DNA from: DATBVX01 sp035263105
GTDB lineage: Bacteria > Pseudomonadota > Gammaproteobacteria > Steroidobacterales > Steroidobacteraceae
Length of the DNA stretch: 41,545 bases
Assembly (NCBI GenBank): GCA_035263105.1
Contig: DATFRO010000069.1
Span: 1 to 41,545, forward strand
Direction of reading: 5' to 3'
Below, in pieces: positions 41,374 to 41,545 of the stretch. Every line of letters begins with the position of its first letter. Within the stretch, counting starts at the first letter, position 1. The position numbers were made by a program, and so were the translations under genes. A model generated the notes under the pieces. The model worked only from the letters and a program-made list of their open reading frames with translations. It was not told the DNA's origin and did no database searches.

Positions 41374-41545
41374 TTACTGAAGGATCTTCGACACGACGCC
41401 GGCGCCGACGGTCTTGCCACCCTCGCGGATCGCAAACCGCAAGCCCTCTTCCATCGCAATCGGGCTGATCAACTCCACCACCATCTTGATGTTGTCCCCC
41501 GGCATGACCATCTCGGTCCCCGCCGGCAACTCCACCGCCCCCGTC
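41374..41545 (-). CDS. tuf: Elongation factor Tu, C-terminal end (cut by window edge)
   Basis: Only the last 57 codons are in the window; the start lies beyond base 41545. The translated end (GAVELPAGTEMVMPGDNIKM, then FAIREGGKTVGAGVVSKIL) is the C-terminal barrel of EF-Tu. Its place before rpsJ matches the str operon copy (tufA type) of other gammaproteobacteria. Confidence 0.95.
   Translation of the reverse strand, partial: TGAVELPAGTEMVMPGDNIKMVVELISPIAMEEGLRFAIREGGKTVGAGVVSKILQ

Overview
This is a high-G+C bacterial chromosome segment carrying core, vertically inherited genes. It fits a gammaproteobacterium of the Xanthomonadales/Nevskiales/Steroidobacter kind. That placement is an inference from gene order (miaB-phoH-ybeY-corC-lnt, divergent ssb/uvrA, a fimT-pilV-pilW-pilX-pilY1-pilE minor-pilin operon, and tuf-rpsJ followed by S10-spc-alpha) and from protein style; no rRNA is present to prove it. 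I see no insertion sequence, prophage, integrase, tRNA or CRISPR array.

Layout. Positions 2-535 hold the 3' end of a small membrane protein. It converges on a minus-strand block: ggt-like hydrolase, then a tightly overlapping operon read right to left as miaB, phoH, ybeY, corC, lnt and a panE-like reductase. Divergent from miaB is a plus-strand ferrous-iron uptake operon (feoA, feoB and a tiny membrane protein with CxxC and HxH), behind a promoter overlapped by a convincing Fur box. Next come a signal-peptide-bearing methyltransferase and ssb (minus) and uvrA (plus). uvrA converges, with a 4-base gap, on a minor-pilin operon (fimT, pilV, pilW, pilX, an unrecognised exported CxxC protein, pilY1, pilE). 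A bacterioferritin-like gene with a strong terminator, an exported hypothetical, a GNAT acetyltransferase and an alanine-rich lipoprotein follow, all minus strand. A pepQ-type dipeptidase (plus) converges on mscL (minus).

From about 27,300 to the right edge the minus strand carries the complete S10-spc-alpha cluster: rpsJ, rplC, rplD, rplW, rplB, rpsS, rplV, rpsC, rplP, rpmC, rpsQ, rplN, rplX, rplE, rpsN, rpsH, rplF, rplR, rpsE, rpmD, rplO, secY, rpmJ, rpsM, rpsK, rpsD, rpoA, rplQ. The 3' end of tuf lies upstream of rpsJ and is cut by the window edge. A near-consensus promoter sits between rpsJ and rplC, so rpsJ appears tied to tuf while rplC onward has its own promoter and a roughly 175-base leader.

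No wholly new multi-gene system is evident. The most interesting items are: the small feoB-linked CxxC/HxH membrane protein under Fur control; the unrecognised secreted CxxC protein between pilX and pilY1; a GGT-family protein that appears to lack the gamma-glutamyl-binding arginine; the rpsJ-rplC intergenic region, where a promoter -35 lies inside a strong hairpin; a possible sigma-54 promoter for the pilin operon; and unusual low-complexity extensions on L17, S11 and SSB.
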